Source of the DNA: Sphingobium vermicomposti
Lineage (GTDB): Bacteria; Pseudomonadota; Alphaproteobacteria; Sphingomonadales; Sphingomonadaceae
Direction of reading: 5' to 3'
Assembly (NCBI RefSeq): GCF_011762025.1
Contig: NZ_JAASQR010000004.1
Location: forward strand, 310,001 to 374,000
DNA: 64,000 nt
Positions 27,098 to 35,280 of the stretch are shown here, piece by piece. Every line of letters starts with the position of its first letter. The first letter of the stretch is position 1. Below the pieces are notes generated by a model. It ran no database searches. It had not been told where the DNA came from and was given only the letters and a program-made list of their open reading frames with translations. The translations under genes and the position numbers were made by a program.

Positions 27098-28180
27098 TCA
27101 GAGGTCGAAGTCGCTGCCGATCGTGCGTAGCAGGTGGATCAGCTCCCCCTGCCGATGCGTGCCCGTCTTGGCAAAGATCGCGCGCAGGTGGGAACGCGCG
27201 GTATTATGCGCAATGTCCAGGATGCGCGCGGCATCGACCAGAGCTGCGCCCTGGGCAAGCTGGACCGCCAAAGCAGCTTCGGCGGGGGTCAGCTGGAAAC
27301 GATCCCGAAGTGACGCCGCATCCGGTCCCTCTGCCCGCGCGGGGTCCGACAGGAACAATGCCACATGCGCTCCGTCGCCATAGGCGGCGGACGGCAGCGC
27401 GCGCGCCACACCGCGCAGGGGCGGTTCGTGCGCGGCGGGCAGTTCGAAACGGACATCCTCCCCCGGCGTCAGCGGGGACGCGAGCAGACGGGTCAGGTTG
27501 ACGCTGCCCGCGCGCATGACCGGGGCCAGCCGCCCATGTTCTTCACGGATGAAGCGGCCATCCTCCAGCAGGCGCTGCGCCACTGCATTGCGGCGCAGGA
27601 CGCGCCCGTCACGCGCCAGGATCAGCGTGGCGACGGCCAGCCCCTCCATCGCGCTGCTGAACACCTGCCGTTCCGCCTGGGTGGAGGTGAGCCGCGCATG
27701 GAGGTCGAGCGCGATCCGCAAATGCGGGATCAGGCTGGCGATCAGTGCACTTTGCGTATCATCGAAATCGGGGCGGCTCTGGTCGCGGGTGACGCGCAGC
27801 CGCACCGACGCGCCAGACGACGCTTGCAGGTCCACGCCCAGGATTTGCCCGCCGCCCGCCTTGTCCAGCCATTCGCGGAAACGCGGGGATATGTGGCGAA
27901 CGAAATCCTGAAACGCGACCACCTGTCCTTCGGGAAGGCCGACAAAGGGATCGGCATCGGACAGTTTTTGATATTCATCCGCCCGGTCGGGATCGATGTC
28001 GGGCGTGACATGTGCGTCAATCCCCGCCGGGCCGATAGCGACCAGCAAGGTGGCAAAGGTGGCATCAGCCGCCTCCGCCAGCGCGCGCAGAAATCCTTCC
28101 CAGGGAGGCTCCTGCATCAGCCCACCGTAAAGCGCCTCCAGCAGCGCGACGGGGGGAAGGGAGGCGGCATTCATCGTCAT
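27098..28180 (-). CDS. LuxR-type helix-turn-helix regulator with N-terminal sensor-like domain
   Basis: The protein has about 360 residues. Its C-terminus is a LuxR/GerE HTH (QLTPAEAALAVQLAQGAALV, then DAARILDIAHNTARSHLRAIFAKTG). The large N-terminal region, which resembles the sensor domains of sphingomonad regulators, has no assigned ligand. The frame is open to 28270, but the ATG at 28180 (or 28174) is more plausible because the upstream residues are Cys/Arg-rich and not protein-like. It is followed by the flavin monooxygenase gene, a likely target. A well-known intergenic repeat lies directly upstream. Confidence 0.75.
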   Translation of the reverse strand: MTMNAASLPPVALLEALYGGLMQEPPWEGFLRALAEAADATFATLLVAIGPAGIDAHVTPDIDPDRADEYQKLSDADPFVGLPEGQVVAFQDFVRHISPRFREWLDKAGGGQILGVDLQASSGASVRLRVTRDQSRPDFDDTQSALIASLIPHLRIALDLHARLTSTQAERQVFSSAMEGLAVATLILARDGRVLRRNAVAQRLLEDGRFIREEHGRLAPVMRAGSVNLTRLLASPLTPGEDVRFELPAAHEPPLRGVARALPSAAYGDGAHVALFLSDPARAEGPDAASLRDRFQLTPAEAALAVQLAQGAALVDAARILDIAHNTARSHLRAIFAKTGTHRQGELIHLLRTIGSDFDL

Positions 28181-28267
28181 GTCATAGAGCGTTGCGGCCT
28201 GCGGCGGCAAAGGATTTCGCCCTTTATGGCATCGATCCCGGCAGCAGCATTTCCGACCAACTCCGTT

Positions 28268-28360
28268 CACCCTGAGCTTGTCGAAGGGCTCTTCTTCCTG
28301 GGAAGAAAAGGCCCTTCGACTGCTAGATTGGTACGCGCGCTTCGGACAGGCTTAAGGGTC
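28268..28360. repeat. CCTGAGCTTGTCGAAGG-type intergenic repeat
   Basis: CACCCTGAGCTTGTCGAAGGG (arm at 28269-28288) is followed by GCCCTTCGACT at 28311 and by a diverged TTCGGACAGGCTTAAGGG at 28341-28358. This is the common sphingomonad palindromic intergenic repeat. It sits between the LuxR-type regulator and a TonB receptor gene, both on the minus strand, and may act as transcript-end structure. Confidence 0.7.
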
Positions 28361-28404
28361 GACCCATAGCAAAGCGTGGCGAGATGCCCTACCGCTTACG
28401 TGGC

Positions 28405-30669
28405 TCAGTGGCGATAGGCCAGCGTCAGGCTGTAGCGGCGCGGCGGGTTATAATAGGCTTCGGTAAAGCCGAAGCTGGTGGACGCGTCATAGCCTGCCGT
28501 GATGATCCGCTTGTCCGTCAGATTGTCGACCCCAGCGCGCAGTGAAAATCCGCTGTCGGCCAGGCGGAATTCTGCGCTGGCGTTGACGATGGCATGGTCG
28601 GGCTGACGCAGCAGAGCCGTGTTTTCGGTGTCGACGAACACCCCGCTCTTATAGGCGACATCGACCCGGAAAATGCCTTCCAGTTGATCGGTCAGCGGCG
28701 TCTGGTAGATGACGCTGCCGTTGGCAGTGATGTCGGGTGCCTGCTTCAGCTTGCGAGCGCTGACATCGGTCGGCACCCCGTTGATGACGGACACATATTC
28801 CTTATATTTTGCGTCGAGCAGGCCCAGCGCGCCGGTGAAGGTGAAGTTCGGCGACACGCGGAAAGCGCCTTCAAGCTCGATGCCCTGGATGCGAGACCGT
28901 CCCGCATTTTCGTTGCGGACGACGATCAGGCCGCTCGATTGGCTGACGGTGGAAATCAGGATCTGCTGGTCACGATATTCGTTGCGGAACACGGCCAGAT
29001 TGATGGTGGCGATGCGGCCAAAGCCCATCTTCAACCCGGCTTCGTAGGACGTCAGATGTTCAGGATCATAGGACCCGATTTCTTCCAGCGAAGTCGGGCG
29101 ACCGTTGAATCCACCCGACCGAAAGCCGCGAGAATAGGAAGCATAGGCCATCAGGTCCGGCCTGAACTTGTAGGACAGGGACGCGCGCGGGGTGAAAGCA
29201 TCCCAGCTTTTCGCCTGATCGTAGGATGGCGTGCCTGCCAGCAGCGGCTGGCCCGAATAGATGCGCATCGCGGATTGGGAAAAGTTCTTCCTCTCCCACG
29301 TATAACGCGCGCCCAGTTCCACCGACAGCTTGTCGGTCAGTTCATAATTGCCATTGGCGAACAAAGCGAGGTTGCGGGTCTTCTGCCGGTTGCGGAAGTC
29401 GATGTTGAGATCCAGCGCGACCGCTGGGATGAAGAATCCGGGGGCGACCTCCAACGGGTCCAGCCCGGCAGCGACCATGGCGGGATAGAGGCCGTCGGCG
29501 ACCACCAGCCGCGTATTGTCGCGCGCAATCTCCTGATAGGCGAACGCGCCCAGCAGCAGCGATCCGCGCCCGCCCAGATCCAGCGACAGCTGCAGTTCCT
29601 GGCTGATCTGCTGCGCATTTTCGTCATGAATGTCGCCGGCATAATTGACTTCCGACGACGCATCGCCATCCCGCCCGAACAGGGCGTCGACATAGCGATA
29701 GGCGGTGATCGATTTCAGCGTTGCGCCGCCCAGGTCTGCGGTCAGCGTCAGCGCGGCGTTGATCGCGTCGGTATTGTCCTTGCTGAGCGAAGGCGTGGTA
29801 TCCGTCCGGTCGATGTCGCCTGGCACGGTGCAGCAGGGCGAAATCAGCGTGGATTGAAGTGTCGACAGCAGCGTCGGCGTAAAGGCGATCATGCTGTGCG
29901 GGGCGCTGTTCTGCCGCCGGTGGAGGCCATCGACCATCAGCAATATGTCGAGCGGCCCGGACTTGTGCAGCGCCAGCTTGCCCGCGACGACGTTGCGATT
30001 GCCCAGATTGTCGCCCGACGGCACCTTCTGCCAGCCTTCGCCAAACTCGCCCAGCGCGGCGACGCCCAACGACCAGTCACCCGACAAAGGCATTTCGGCA
30101 TAGACCCGGCCGCGCACGGTATTGAACGACCCATAGCGAAGGTCCGCTTCGATCCGCTGCTGCTGGCCGGGGATGGCCGACACGATGTTGATCGCGCCGC
30201 CCACCGTATTCTTGCCGAACAGCGTGCCCTGCGGCCCGCGCAACACTTCGATCCGGTCGATGCCCAGCAGCTCGGTTGTCGCGCCAAAGGTGCGGGCGAC
30301 ATAGACGCCGTCCATATAGACGCCCACCGCCGGGTCGGACGTGATGATGAAATCATTTTCGCCGACGCCGCGAATGAACGGCGCGATGCCGCCGGAATTG
30401 CCGCCCTGGCCCGGCGTGAACTGAATGTTCGGCGCGATCTGGCCGATCTGCGTCACATTATCCAGGCCCCGGCTGTCGAGCGCGGAGGAATCGACAGCGG
30501 TGACCGCGATCGGCACATCCTGCAACCGTTCCTCGCGACGGCGCGCAGTGACGACGATGTCGCTGCTGAGCGCGCCTTGCGATGCTCCGGGGTCGCTGAT
30601 CTGGGCGAGAGCAGCACCCGGCGCGGCCAGAGCGGCAAGCGAGACGATGGAAAGCAGATGATTGCGCAT
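28405..30669 (-). CDS. TonB-dependent outer-membrane receptor of the catabolic island
   Basis: The product of about 754 residues has a signal peptide (MRNHLLSIVSLAALAAPGAA, cleaved near ALAQ), a TonB-box-like SDIVVTARRREERLQDVPIA, and a plug with IEVLRGPQGTLFGKNTVGGA. The barrel ends in PPRRYSLTLAYRH. It is a FecA/CirA-type receptor with the sphingomonad VVTARRREE signature often linked to aromatic or terpenoid uptake. The ATG at 30669 is preferred to one at 30768 because GGGGGAGGAAAT lies directly before it and a clean signal peptide starts there. It opens the island that contains the Rieske oxygenase and KstD-like genes, so an uptake role for their substrate is plausible. Confidence 0.9.
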   Translation of the reverse strand: MRNHLLSIVSLAALAAPGAALAQISDPGASQGALSSDIVVTARRREERLQDVPIAVTAVDSSALDSRGLDNVTQIGQIAPNIQFTPGQGGNSGGIAPFIRGVGENDFIITSDPAVGVYMDGVYVARTFGATTELLGIDRIEVLRGPQGTLFGKNTVGGAINIVSAIPGQQQRIEADLRYGSFNTVRGRVYAEMPLSGDWSLGVAALGEFGEGWQKVPSGDNLGNRNVVAGKLALHKSGPLDILLMVDGLHRRQNSAPHSMIAFTPTLLSTLQSTLISPCCTVPGDIDRTDTTPSLSKDNTDAINAALTLTADLGGATLKSITAYRYVDALFGRDGDASSEVNYAGDIHDENAQQISQELQLSLDLGGRGSLLLGAFAYQEIARDNTRLVVADGLYPAMVAAGLDPLEVAPGFFIPAVALDLNIDFRNRQKTRNLALFANGNYELTDKLSVELGARYTWERKNFSQSAMRIYSGQPLLAGTPSYDQAKSWDAFTPRASLSYKFRPDLMAYASYSRGFRSGGFNGRPTSLEEIGSYDPEHLTSYEAGLKMGFGRIATINLAVFRNEYRDQQILISTVSQSSGLIVVRNENAGRSRIQGIELEGAFRVSPNFTFTGALGLLDAKYKEYVSVINGVPTDVSARKLKQAPDITANGSVIYQTPLTDQLEGIFRVDVAYKSGVFVDTENTALLRQPDHAIVNASAEFRLADSGFSLRAGVDNLTDKRIITAGYDASTSFGFTEAYYNPPRRYSLTLAYRH

Positions 30670-30798
30670 ATTTCCTCCCCCAAAAATCATTATATTATTG
30701 CGACCGATCATAGCGCGGACGGCCTCCCGCTTCACCTGGGCGCAGCAAAAATGCCGCGCCCGTTGCATCTGTGCATCAGTCGGGCGGGCCGACCCCTT

Positions 30799-31332
30799 CT
30801 ATCCCGCCGTCCATTCGATCAGATGGCCGATGTCGGCACGTTCATGCGGCTTGCGCCCGGCTTTGGCCAAATGATGCGCGGTGACGCGGGCTTCCGGGAG
30901 GAGCGGCGATGTGATTTCGATCACCCGGTCATATTCTGTGCGCGCGATCCGCCACTGGCCCTCTTCACGGCGATAGATGTCGCGATAGATGGCGCTGCCG
31001 ATGGTGTGATAACTTTGTTCGACGTCGATGAAGATGTCTTCCAGATACCAGATGCCTTCTGCATCGTCGGTGCCGGTCAGGGTGATTTCGGGCATATGGC
31101 CATGATGCATGGCGGCCGCGCCCGAATGGAAGCTGTTGGCCAGGAATTCCAGCATGTCGGCACGACCAGTCAGGCGGACGCGATAGGTGCCGCCGCGATA
31201 ATCCACCATCACATCTTCAGTAAATAGCGTGCTCAGCAGCGGTATGTCCGCCGTGTCGATGCCACGGAAATAGCGGTGCTTGAGCGTGCGGATATCTTCC
31301 AGGTCGGAAAGCTGCTGTAACGTGTATGCCAT
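30799..31332 (-). CDS. NTF2-like (SnoaL-type) protein
   Basis: The 177-residue protein has the start of an NTF2/SnoaL fold (LSDLEDIRTLKHRYFRGIDT, then FTEDVMVDYRGGTYR) and a late YRREEGQWRIARTEYDRV strand pair. Such folds act as ketosteroid isomerase-like enzymes, cyclases, dehydratases or binding proteins, so the reaction is not determined. GAGGATTC precedes the ATG. It lies upstream of the TonB receptor on the same strand (129 bp). A second NTF2-like gene of the same type lies at 36061. A 103-bp gap separates it from the SDR gene upstream, with a loose ACGCAT/ATGCGT dyad at 31374-31396. Confidence 0.8.
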   Translation of the reverse strand: MAYTLQQLSDLEDIRTLKHRYFRGIDTADIPLLSTLFTEDVMVDYRGGTYRVRLTGRADMLEFLANSFHSGAAAMHHGHMPEITLTGTDDAEGIWYLEDIFIDVEQSYHTIGSAIYRDIYRREEGQWRIARTEYDRVIEITSPLLPEARVTAHHLAKAGRKPHERADIGHLIEWTAG

Positions 31333-31435
31333 GAATCCTCATCCCATTTTAATGCGCATATTTTCGCTTGTGAACGCATGAATAGTCATGATGCGTAGAA
31401 TGTCACGCACAGTTTTACTATCAATTCCGCAGCAA

Positions 31436-32203
31436 TCAAACGCCGAAGCCGCCCGAAACCGAAATGCGCTGCCCGGTGACATAGGCCGCTTCATTCGACG
31501 CAAAAAACAGGCAGGCCTGACCGATTTCTTCCGCCGTGCCCCACCGTTTCAGGCATAGCAGCCGGTGCGTGTTGCTGACCCAGCGTTCATCGATCTGGCC
31601 CAGGCGCGTCAGTTCGTGCAGTTGCCCCGCGTCGATCACGCCAACCAGCACCGAATTGGCGCGGATGCTGTAGCGTCCTTCCTCCTTGGCGATGCCCTTC
31701 ACAAGCTGTTCGTTCGACGCCTTTACCGCCACCGACATGCCGTCGCGCGCGGGCCACCAGTCATGGCCTGCGGACCCCAATGTGACGAAGCTGCCCCCGC
31801 CCTGTTCGCGCATGTGCGGAATGACCGCCTGCGCGGCGGCGAAGAAGCCATGCACTTCGACATCGAAAGCGTGCCGCCATTCGTCCATGGGGGTGGAGGC
31901 AAGATAGCGTTGGTTGACGAGCGGCCCGGCTGCCCAGATCACCGTGTGGACCCGGCCATGGGCGGCGATTGCCTGAGCAATGGCGGCCTGCACATCCTCC
32001 GGCTTGACGACATCGGCCTGGTGAATCGTCGCCTTGCGCCCCGCATCGCGAGCGGCCTGCGCAACCTGTTCCGCGCGGGCATGATTGCCGCGATAGACAA
32101 TGGCGATGTCGCTGCCGCCCTGCGCGAACACCTGCGAAATGCCGCTGCCGATCCCCCCGCTGCCCCCGAACAGCAGTGCGCATCCTTCAGGAAATGTAGC
32201 CAC
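31436..32203 (-). CDS. SDR-fold protein lacking the catalytic tyrosine (paralogue A)
   Basis: The 255-residue protein has an SDR Rossmann motif (FGGSGGIGSG, 12-21) and a C-terminal TGQRISVSGGFGV. The NNAG motif is WAAG, and the active-site region reads GSAGHDWWP then SVAVK. Ser144 and Lys161 are in place, but the residue 13 after Ser144, where the catalytic Tyr belongs, is Ser157. It is closely similar to the gene at 34236, which shows the same replacement and the same GSAGHDWW stretch. It may use an altered mechanism or be a binding protein. AAGGGAGACG precedes the ATG. It follows the regulator gene by 34 bp, on the same strand. Confidence 0.85.
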   Translation of the reverse strand: MATFPEGCALLFGGSGGIGSGISQVFAQGGSDIAIVYRGNHARAEQVAQAARDAGRKATIHQADVVKPEDVQAAIAQAIAAHGRVHTVIWAAGPLVNQRYLASTPMDEWRHAFDVEVHGFFAAAQAVIPHMREQGGGSFVTLGSAGHDWWPARDGMSVAVKASNEQLVKGIAKEEGRYSIRANSVLVGVIDAGQLHELTRLGQIDERWVSNTHRLLCLKRWGTAEEIGQACLFFASNEAAYVTGQRISVSGGFGV

Positions 32204-32237
32204 ATCGTCTCCCTTGCAAATTCGTTGCTGGCCGCAG

Positions 32238-32987
32238 TCAGGTCTTTGCCCGCCATTCCGCCGTCATTTCGTCCATGTCGAATGGGCGGACCATCATCAA
32301 CACGCCGCTCCATTCGCGATCATCCAGCCGGGCTGCCTTTTCCTGTTCGCCGATGATGTGGATGTCGTCACGCAACGCTTCGAACAGGGCAAGGACCCGC
32401 GCGCGACCGGCCTTGCTCATGTTCACCATGTCCGACACATACAGAGCGTCCTCCACCCCGAAATCCATCGACATGAAAAGCGGCTTCACCGTGCGCTCAA
32501 AGGCTGCGGACAACGGTCCGCCGCGCCGCCATCGCACCGACCGCCGCACCTTGGGGCGAACCCGTCCGCTGGGGCCAATGTCGATCAGCCCCAGCCTGGC
32601 GAGCCGGTCGATATGATCGCTCAACCGATCCTGCGGCAGGCCGATCTCTTGCTCCAAATCACGCGGCTGCGCGCCATTGAGGATCGCGAAGAAGGCAAGC
32701 GCCAGCCCGCGGTCGGCCGCCAGCACACGCTCCTGCGCCAGCGTGAAATTTTCGAGGTGTGCATCGTCCGCGTGGGCCATCAGGTCGCGCATGTCCATGC
32801 CGATAAGGGCGCACATCTCGTCCAGCCGGTCCAGCGTCAGGCCATCGCCGCGCAGCCACCGCCACACCGTCGGTTCGGCCACGCCCATATCCTGTGCAAG
32901 TTGCCCGACCCGCACGCCGCGCCCTTTCAATTCCCGCCTCAATGCGGACAGGATGGTAGCGATGCCGGGCCTGCGCGTCTTTGCCAT
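32238..32987 (-). CDS. HTH regulator with XRE-type and winged-helix-like segments
   Basis: The product of about 249 residues has an N-terminal XRE/lambda-type HTH (VRVGQLAQDMGVAEPTVWRW, then LRGDGLTLDRLDEMCALIGM). A second, MarR-like helix-turn-helix follows around residues 110-150 (DLEQEIGLPQDRLSDHIDRL, then ARLGLIDIGPSGRVR). It is probably a DNA-binding repressor or activator of the island. ATG at 32987 is chosen over a TTG two codons upstream. It diverges from the Rieske oxygenase gene, and a 17-bp dyad (32999-33015) lies 12 bases from its start. The effector is unknown. Confidence 0.78.
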   Translation of the reverse strand: MAKTRRPGIATILSALRRELKGRGVRVGQLAQDMGVAEPTVWRWLRGDGLTLDRLDEMCALIGMDMRDLMAHADDAHLENFTLAQERVLAADRGLALAFFAILNGAQPRDLEQEIGLPQDRLSDHIDRLARLGLIDIGPSGRVRPKVRRSVRWRRGGPLSAAFERTVKPLFMSMDFGVEDALYVSDMVNMSKAGRARVLALFEALRDDIHIIGEQEKAARLDDREWSGVLMMVRPFDMDEMTAEWRAKT

Positions 32988-32998
32988 TTTCAATCACC

Positions 32999-33015
32999 CT
33001 ATCGTTGAATGATAG
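32999..33015. promoter_or_regulatory. Candidate operator between the HTH regulator and the Rieske oxygenase
   Basis: CTATCGTT-G-AATGATAG is an 8-1-8 dyad with a single mismatch. It lies between the divergent regulator gene (12 bases from its ATG) and the Rieske oxygenase gene. A partial copy (GAACGAT...ATGATAG) follows at 33017-33036. Binding by the adjacent regulator is inferred. Confidence 0.5.
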
Positions 33016-33128
33016 TGAACGATCCCACCATGATAGCAGACTATTTATACTTGTTGCGCCGTCAAATGCGCGCGGCCAGTTTCCGAAGGCTGAAAGCACG
33101 GCGGACCAACGCTGGCAGGAGAGGACAT

Positions 33129-34202
33129 ATGGCGACGACGGCTGACTACAGGCTAGGCGAATTCACGTTCCCGCGCGGCTGGTTCATGGTGGCGCGCGCC
33201 AGCGACGTGACCGGCGCGCCTACCGCGCTGCGCATGTTCGGGCGGGACCTGGTCATCTATCGCGGCGGATCGGGACGCGTCGTTCTGCTCGACGCCTATT
33301 GCCCGCATATGCAAGCACATCTGGCGGCGGAGCAGACTTCGGGCGCGGCGGCGCAGAGGATAGAGGGCGATTCCATCCGCTGCCCCTATCATAGCTGGCG
33401 GTTCGGGCCGGACGGACGCTGCGACCACATCCCCTATTTCGACGGGCCGATCCCTCCAGCGGCAAAGCTGCGCGCCTATCCGGCGCAGGAAGCATTTGGG
33501 TGCGTGTTCGCCTGGCATGATCCTGAGGGAGGAGAGGCGGATTATGACCTTCCCGCCCTGCCTGAATGGGCTGATCCGCAGTGGATTCACGGCGAATATG
33601 ACGACTTGGGCACCTTGCCCGTCCATCCGCAGGAGATACTCGACAATCTGGTCGATACGCGTCATTTCGGGCCGATCCATGGGCAGAAACTCGCCTATTT
33701 CGACTCCGTTTTCGAAGGCGTGATCGGGCGTCAGCTGTCGGGCGGCGGTCATGAAACCATGACCAGCGAAGATGGCGTGCTGGACGTGGACGCGTTCTAC
33801 ACCGGGCCGGGCATTCTGATCGCGCGCTATTCGGGCGAAACCGACGCAGTGCAGGTCATCTGCCATACGCCCAAGGAAGACGGCGTGACCCAGGTCTGGC
33901 ACGGCATATTGACGCGGGCGCAGGACGTGCCACCATCGGCGCGGGATGTGGCGATGCGCGATCAATATCATGGCGCGGGCCTTGCCGCCTTTTCCCAGGA
34001 TTTCGTGATCTGGAGCACGAAGGGTCCAGCGATCAACATTTTGCGCTTGCCGACGGATGGTCCGTTTCACCGCAGCCGGGCCTGGTATCGCCAATTCTAC
34101 AATCCACGCGCCAAGGCGCTGGAGCTTCAATCACGGGTCAACGGCGTGCATCATACCAACGGCATGGCGGGCGCGCCCGGATTGGCGGACGCCGCAGTAT
34201 GA
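33129..34202 (+). CDS. Rieske non-haem iron oxygenase, KshA-like oxygenase component
   Basis: The 357-residue protein has a Rieske [2Fe-2S] domain with ligands Cys58, His60 (CPH) and Cys85, His88 (CPYH). It also has a mononuclear iron site in DNLVDTRHFGPIHG, where His179 and His184 are ligands. The DxxHFxxxH pattern and length resemble KshA, the 3-ketosteroid 9-alpha-hydroxylase oxygenase, more than ring-hydroxylating dioxygenase alpha subunits. It would hydroxylate a cyclic, probably hydrophobic substrate using electrons from an unlinked reductase. The ATG at 33129 follows AGGAGAGGAC; the frame is open from 33009. It is followed 33 bp later by an SDR paralogue. No KshB-like reductase gene is visible in the window. 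Confidence 0.85.
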   Translation: MATTADYRLGEFTFPRGWFMVARASDVTGAPTALRMFGRDLVIYRGGSGRVVLLDAYCPHMQAHLAAEQTSGAAAQRIEGDSIRCPYHSWRFGPDGRCDHIPYFDGPIPPAAKLRAYPAQEAFGCVFAWHDPEGGEADYDLPALPEWADPQWIHGEYDDLGTLPVHPQEILDNLVDTRHFGPIHGQKLAYFDSVFEGVIGRQLSGGGHETMTSEDGVLDVDAFYTGPGILIARYSGETDAVQVICHTPKEDGVTQVWHGILTRAQDVPPSARDVAMRDQYHGAGLAAFSQDFVIWSTKGPAINILRLPTDGPFHRSRAWYRQFYNPRAKALELQSRVNGVHHTNGMAGAPGLADAAV

Positions 34203-34235
34203 CACGCGCGACATGCTATAAGAGGAAGGAAGAAT

Positions 34236-35006
34236 ATGAGCAGACTATTTCCTGAAGGCGCGGTCGCCGTCTTTGGCGGCAGCGGCGGGATCGGCAAGGG
34301 CGTGGCGCTGGAATTCGCGCGCGCGGGCACGGACGTCGCGATATTCTACCGTTCAAAACAGCAGGTGGCAGAAGCGGCGGCGGCGGAAATCCAGGCCATG
34401 GGCCGCAGCGCCACCATTCATCAGGCCGACGCGCGCAATTATGAAGAGATGGAAGCTGCCTTCGCTGATGCGCTGGAATCTCATGGCCGTATTCACAGCA
34501 TCGTGTGGGGCGCTGGGCCGGTGGTGGCTCAGGTCAACATCGCCGACTGGACACTGGACCAGTTCCGCGCATCCATGGAAATCGAAGCGTTCGGCTTTTA
34601 TCACGCGGCGCGCATCGCTATCCCGCACTTCCGCGCAAAGGGGGGTGGCTCCTTCGTTCATCTGGGGTCGGCGGGGCATGACTGGTGGCCGCATCTCGAC
34701 GGTTTGTCCGTCGCGCCCAAGGCATGCAACGAATCCCTGGTAAAGGGCATCGCCAAGGAAGAAGGGGTGAATGAAATCCGCGCCAATTCCATCCTGGTGG
34801 GCGTCATCGACGCGGGCCAGTTCAAGGTCGGCCAGCAGGAAGGCTATTTCGACGAGAATTGGGAGCGTGAGGTCAAGAAACTGCTGCCGATCAAACGATG
34901 GGGCAAGGCGGAGGACATCGGCAAGACGGCGGTATTCCTGGCATCGAACGACGCCAATTACATCACCGGCCAGACCCTGTCGGTTGCAGGCGGCTTCGGC
35001 GTTTGA
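34236..35006 (+). CDS. SDR-fold protein lacking the catalytic tyrosine (paralogue B)
   Basis: The 256-residue protein has FGGSGGIGKG (13-22) and a C-terminal TGQTLSVAGGFGV. It is strongly similar to the gene at 31436. The nucleotide-binding loop is kept, but the Asn of NNAG is replaced (WGAG), and the active-site Tyr position, 13 after Ser145, is Ser158, before Lys162. Both copies also share GSAGHDWWP. It follows the Rieske oxygenase by 33 bp with GGAAGGA before the ATG, so the two are probably one transcript. A catalytic role in reducing or oxidising the oxygenase product is possible only if another residue replaces Tyr. Confidence 0.85.
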   Translation: MSRLFPEGAVAVFGGSGGIGKGVALEFARAGTDVAIFYRSKQQVAEAAAAEIQAMGRSATIHQADARNYEEMEAAFADALESHGRIHSIVWGAGPVVAQVNIADWTLDQFRASMEIEAFGFYHAARIAIPHFRAKGGGSFVHLGSAGHDWWPHLDGLSVAPKACNESLVKGIAKEEGVNEIRANSILVGVIDAGQFKVGQQEGYFDENWEREVKKLLPIKRWGKAEDIGKTAVFLASNDANYITGQTLSVAGGFGV

Positions 35007-35150
35007 TGGGCGGACACGGGCGGCGGCGCTGGACGTTCATTCGACGATTTTGACGCCGCTTAAGCCCGGATCATCTTTGCGATGCGTGAAACATGTTGCT
35101 ATATGCTACGCGAAGCGACGCGCGGTCATGCGCGGCCGATCCACACCTGA

Positions 35151-35234
35151 ACGGCCAGCCTGGATGAACTGCCCACGGCGTTTGAGGCGCTGTGGTCGCG
35201 GCCTGGGGAATGCAAGGTCCTGATCCGATCGTGA
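35151..35234 (+). pseudogene. Remnant of a zinc-type (MDR) alcohol dehydrogenase/quinone oxidoreductase C-terminus
   Basis: An open stretch of 27 codons ending at a TGA at 35232 reads SLDELPTAFEALWSRPGECK followed by VLIRS. This resembles the typical end of medium-chain dehydrogenase/reductase proteins, where a LPxAFExL...GKVLI segment closes the protein. There is no start codon in frame before the stop at 35148 and nothing of the rest of the gene upstream. It therefore looks like a leftover from a deletion in the 274-bp gap between the SDR and the following gene. Confidence 0.5.
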
Positions 35235-35280
35235 AAGCGGACGGGGCCAGGATGCGGGATTATTGGACAGGAGAAACATT

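Noticed and set aside
28594..31227. An 877-codon open frame on the plus strand, antisense to the TonB receptor and its neighbour
   Set aside because: It is antisense to a receptor with clear signal peptide, plug and barrel motifs; in GC-rich DNA such frames are open by codon bias, and the translated product has no recognisable domains.
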